A stretch of DNA of 64,000 nucleotides from Alphaproteobacteria bacterium HGW-Alphaproteobacteria-18. Lineage in GTDB: Bacteria > Pseudomonadota > Alphaproteobacteria > Caulobacterales > Hyphomonadaceae. The position numbers and the translations under genes are program-made. The notes beneath the pieces are model-generated. The model saw only the letters and a program-made list of their open reading frames with translations. It did not search any database and had not been told where the DNA came from. The stretch lies in contig PHEH01000001.1 of NCBI GenBank assembly GCA_002841155.1, positions 233,825 through 297,824 of the forward strand, given 5' to 3'. Positions 63,697-64,000 of the stretch are shown one piece after another (positions within the stretch are counted from its first letter, which is position 1; every line of letters begins with the position of its first letter).

Positions 63697-64000
63697 TCAG
63701 AGGGCGGAAGGAGACGCTTTTGCGGCGGCCATTCGCGCGCAGGCCGATGCAGCCAATCCGAATGTGTCAGCCTATGCGACGGCCAATGCGGGGAGCGGCA
63801 AGACCAAGGTTCTGATCGACCGGGTGGCGCGCCTGTTGCTGCGGCGCGAAGATGGGCGGCCGGGGGCGGACCCGGACTCGATCCTATGCATTACCTACAC
63901 CCGCGCGGCGGCCAATGAGATGCTGACGCGCCTCTTCCGTACACTGGGCGACTGGGCGGTGAAGGAGGATGACAAGCTGCGCGAGGCGCTGGCGGCGCTG
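63689..64000 (+). CDS. addA: Double-strand break repair helicase AddA, N-terminal part
   Basis: The first 104 codons of the UvrD/Rep-type helicase subunit are present, cut by the window edge. Walker A lies in SAYATANAGSGKTKVLIDRV and motif Ia in ILCITYTRAAANEMLTRLF. It starts within the end of addB (overlap at 63689-63696), so AddA and AddB translation is coupled. AddAB resects DNA ends for recombination. Confidence 0.93.
   Translation, partial: MSDQRAEGDAFAAAIRAQADAANPNVSAYATANAGSGKTKVLIDRVARLLLRREDGRPGADPDSILCITYTRAAANEMLTRLFRTLGDWAVKEDDKLREALAAL

Overview
The window is ordinary, gene-dense alphaproteobacterial chromosome. It is GC-rich, and no gap between genes exceeds about 200 bp. The combination of a CcrM GANTC methyltransferase, an ATP synthase split into separate Fo and F1 operons with paired b/b' subunits, a PriA with a reduced cysteine set, an AmgK/MurU muropeptide-recycling pair and AddAB points to the Caulobacterales/Hyphomonadaceae (Hyphomonas-like). 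The genus is an inference from gene content, not a database result. I saw no tRNA, rRNA, prophage, transposase or CRISPR array.

Layout. 0-8 kb: the N-terminal part of a TPR protein, a Rieske oxygenase behind a palindromic operator, a Tat-exported D-amino-acid-oxidase-like flavoprotein that looks circularly permuted, two envelope proteins, adenine deaminase coupled to purQ, and two entericidin-like lipoproteins around a DUF486 membrane protein. 8-18 kb: xthA, tatABC, a NYN-domain protein, serS (with a foreign-looking in-frame insert), surE-pcm and yajC-secD-secF. 18-27 kb: ychF, a TIR-domain membrane protein, the ATP synthase Fo operon (atpI-B-E-b'-b) and smc. 26-35 kb: a DsbA-like lipoprotein, dciA-like DUF721, mutY, a CSD-DUF1294 protein, prfB with a programmed +1 frameshift, PBP1A and a TPR lipoprotein. 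35-48 kb: ETF-ubiquinone oxidoreductase, a uracil-DNA glycosylase, a hemerythrin-like protein, two arsenosugar-type glycosyltransferases, a radical SAM protein, a Na/Pi transporter, ccrM, a VWA/MoxR pair and a beta-lactamase-fold hydrolase. 48-64 kb: priA, the F1 operon atpHAGDC, a thioesterase, a 2Fe-2S ferredoxin with its reductase, tsaE-amgK-murU, addB and the start of addA.

Four signals are not explained by the gene list. (1) Four arrays of a 10-bp unit (GGACA plus five variable bases, or TGTCC on the other strand) lie at 5.1, 20.0, 48.8 and 59.7 kb, two of them inside the coding regions of priA and amgK. The period is exactly 10 bp, about one helical turn. (2) Near-identical palindromic operators precede both the Rieske oxygenase (0.7 kb) and the ferredoxin reductase/ferredoxin operon (58.3 kb), which suggests one regulon assembling a three-component oxygenase from two distant loci. 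(3) serS carries a roughly 80-residue in-frame insertion of much lower GC just before the serine-binding TAE loop. (4) The flavoprotein at 1.9 kb carries the C-terminal D-amino-acid-oxidase signature ahead of its FAD-binding motif.

Together the genes cover envelope export (Tat, SecDF-YajC, PBP1A), energy (ATP synthase, ETF-QO), translation (serS, prfB, TsaE, YchF), DNA upkeep (SMC, MutY, UDG, XthA, PriA, AddAB) and cell-cycle methylation (CcrM). All coordinates and motif positions were read by eye; family names rest on recognised motifs and synteny.
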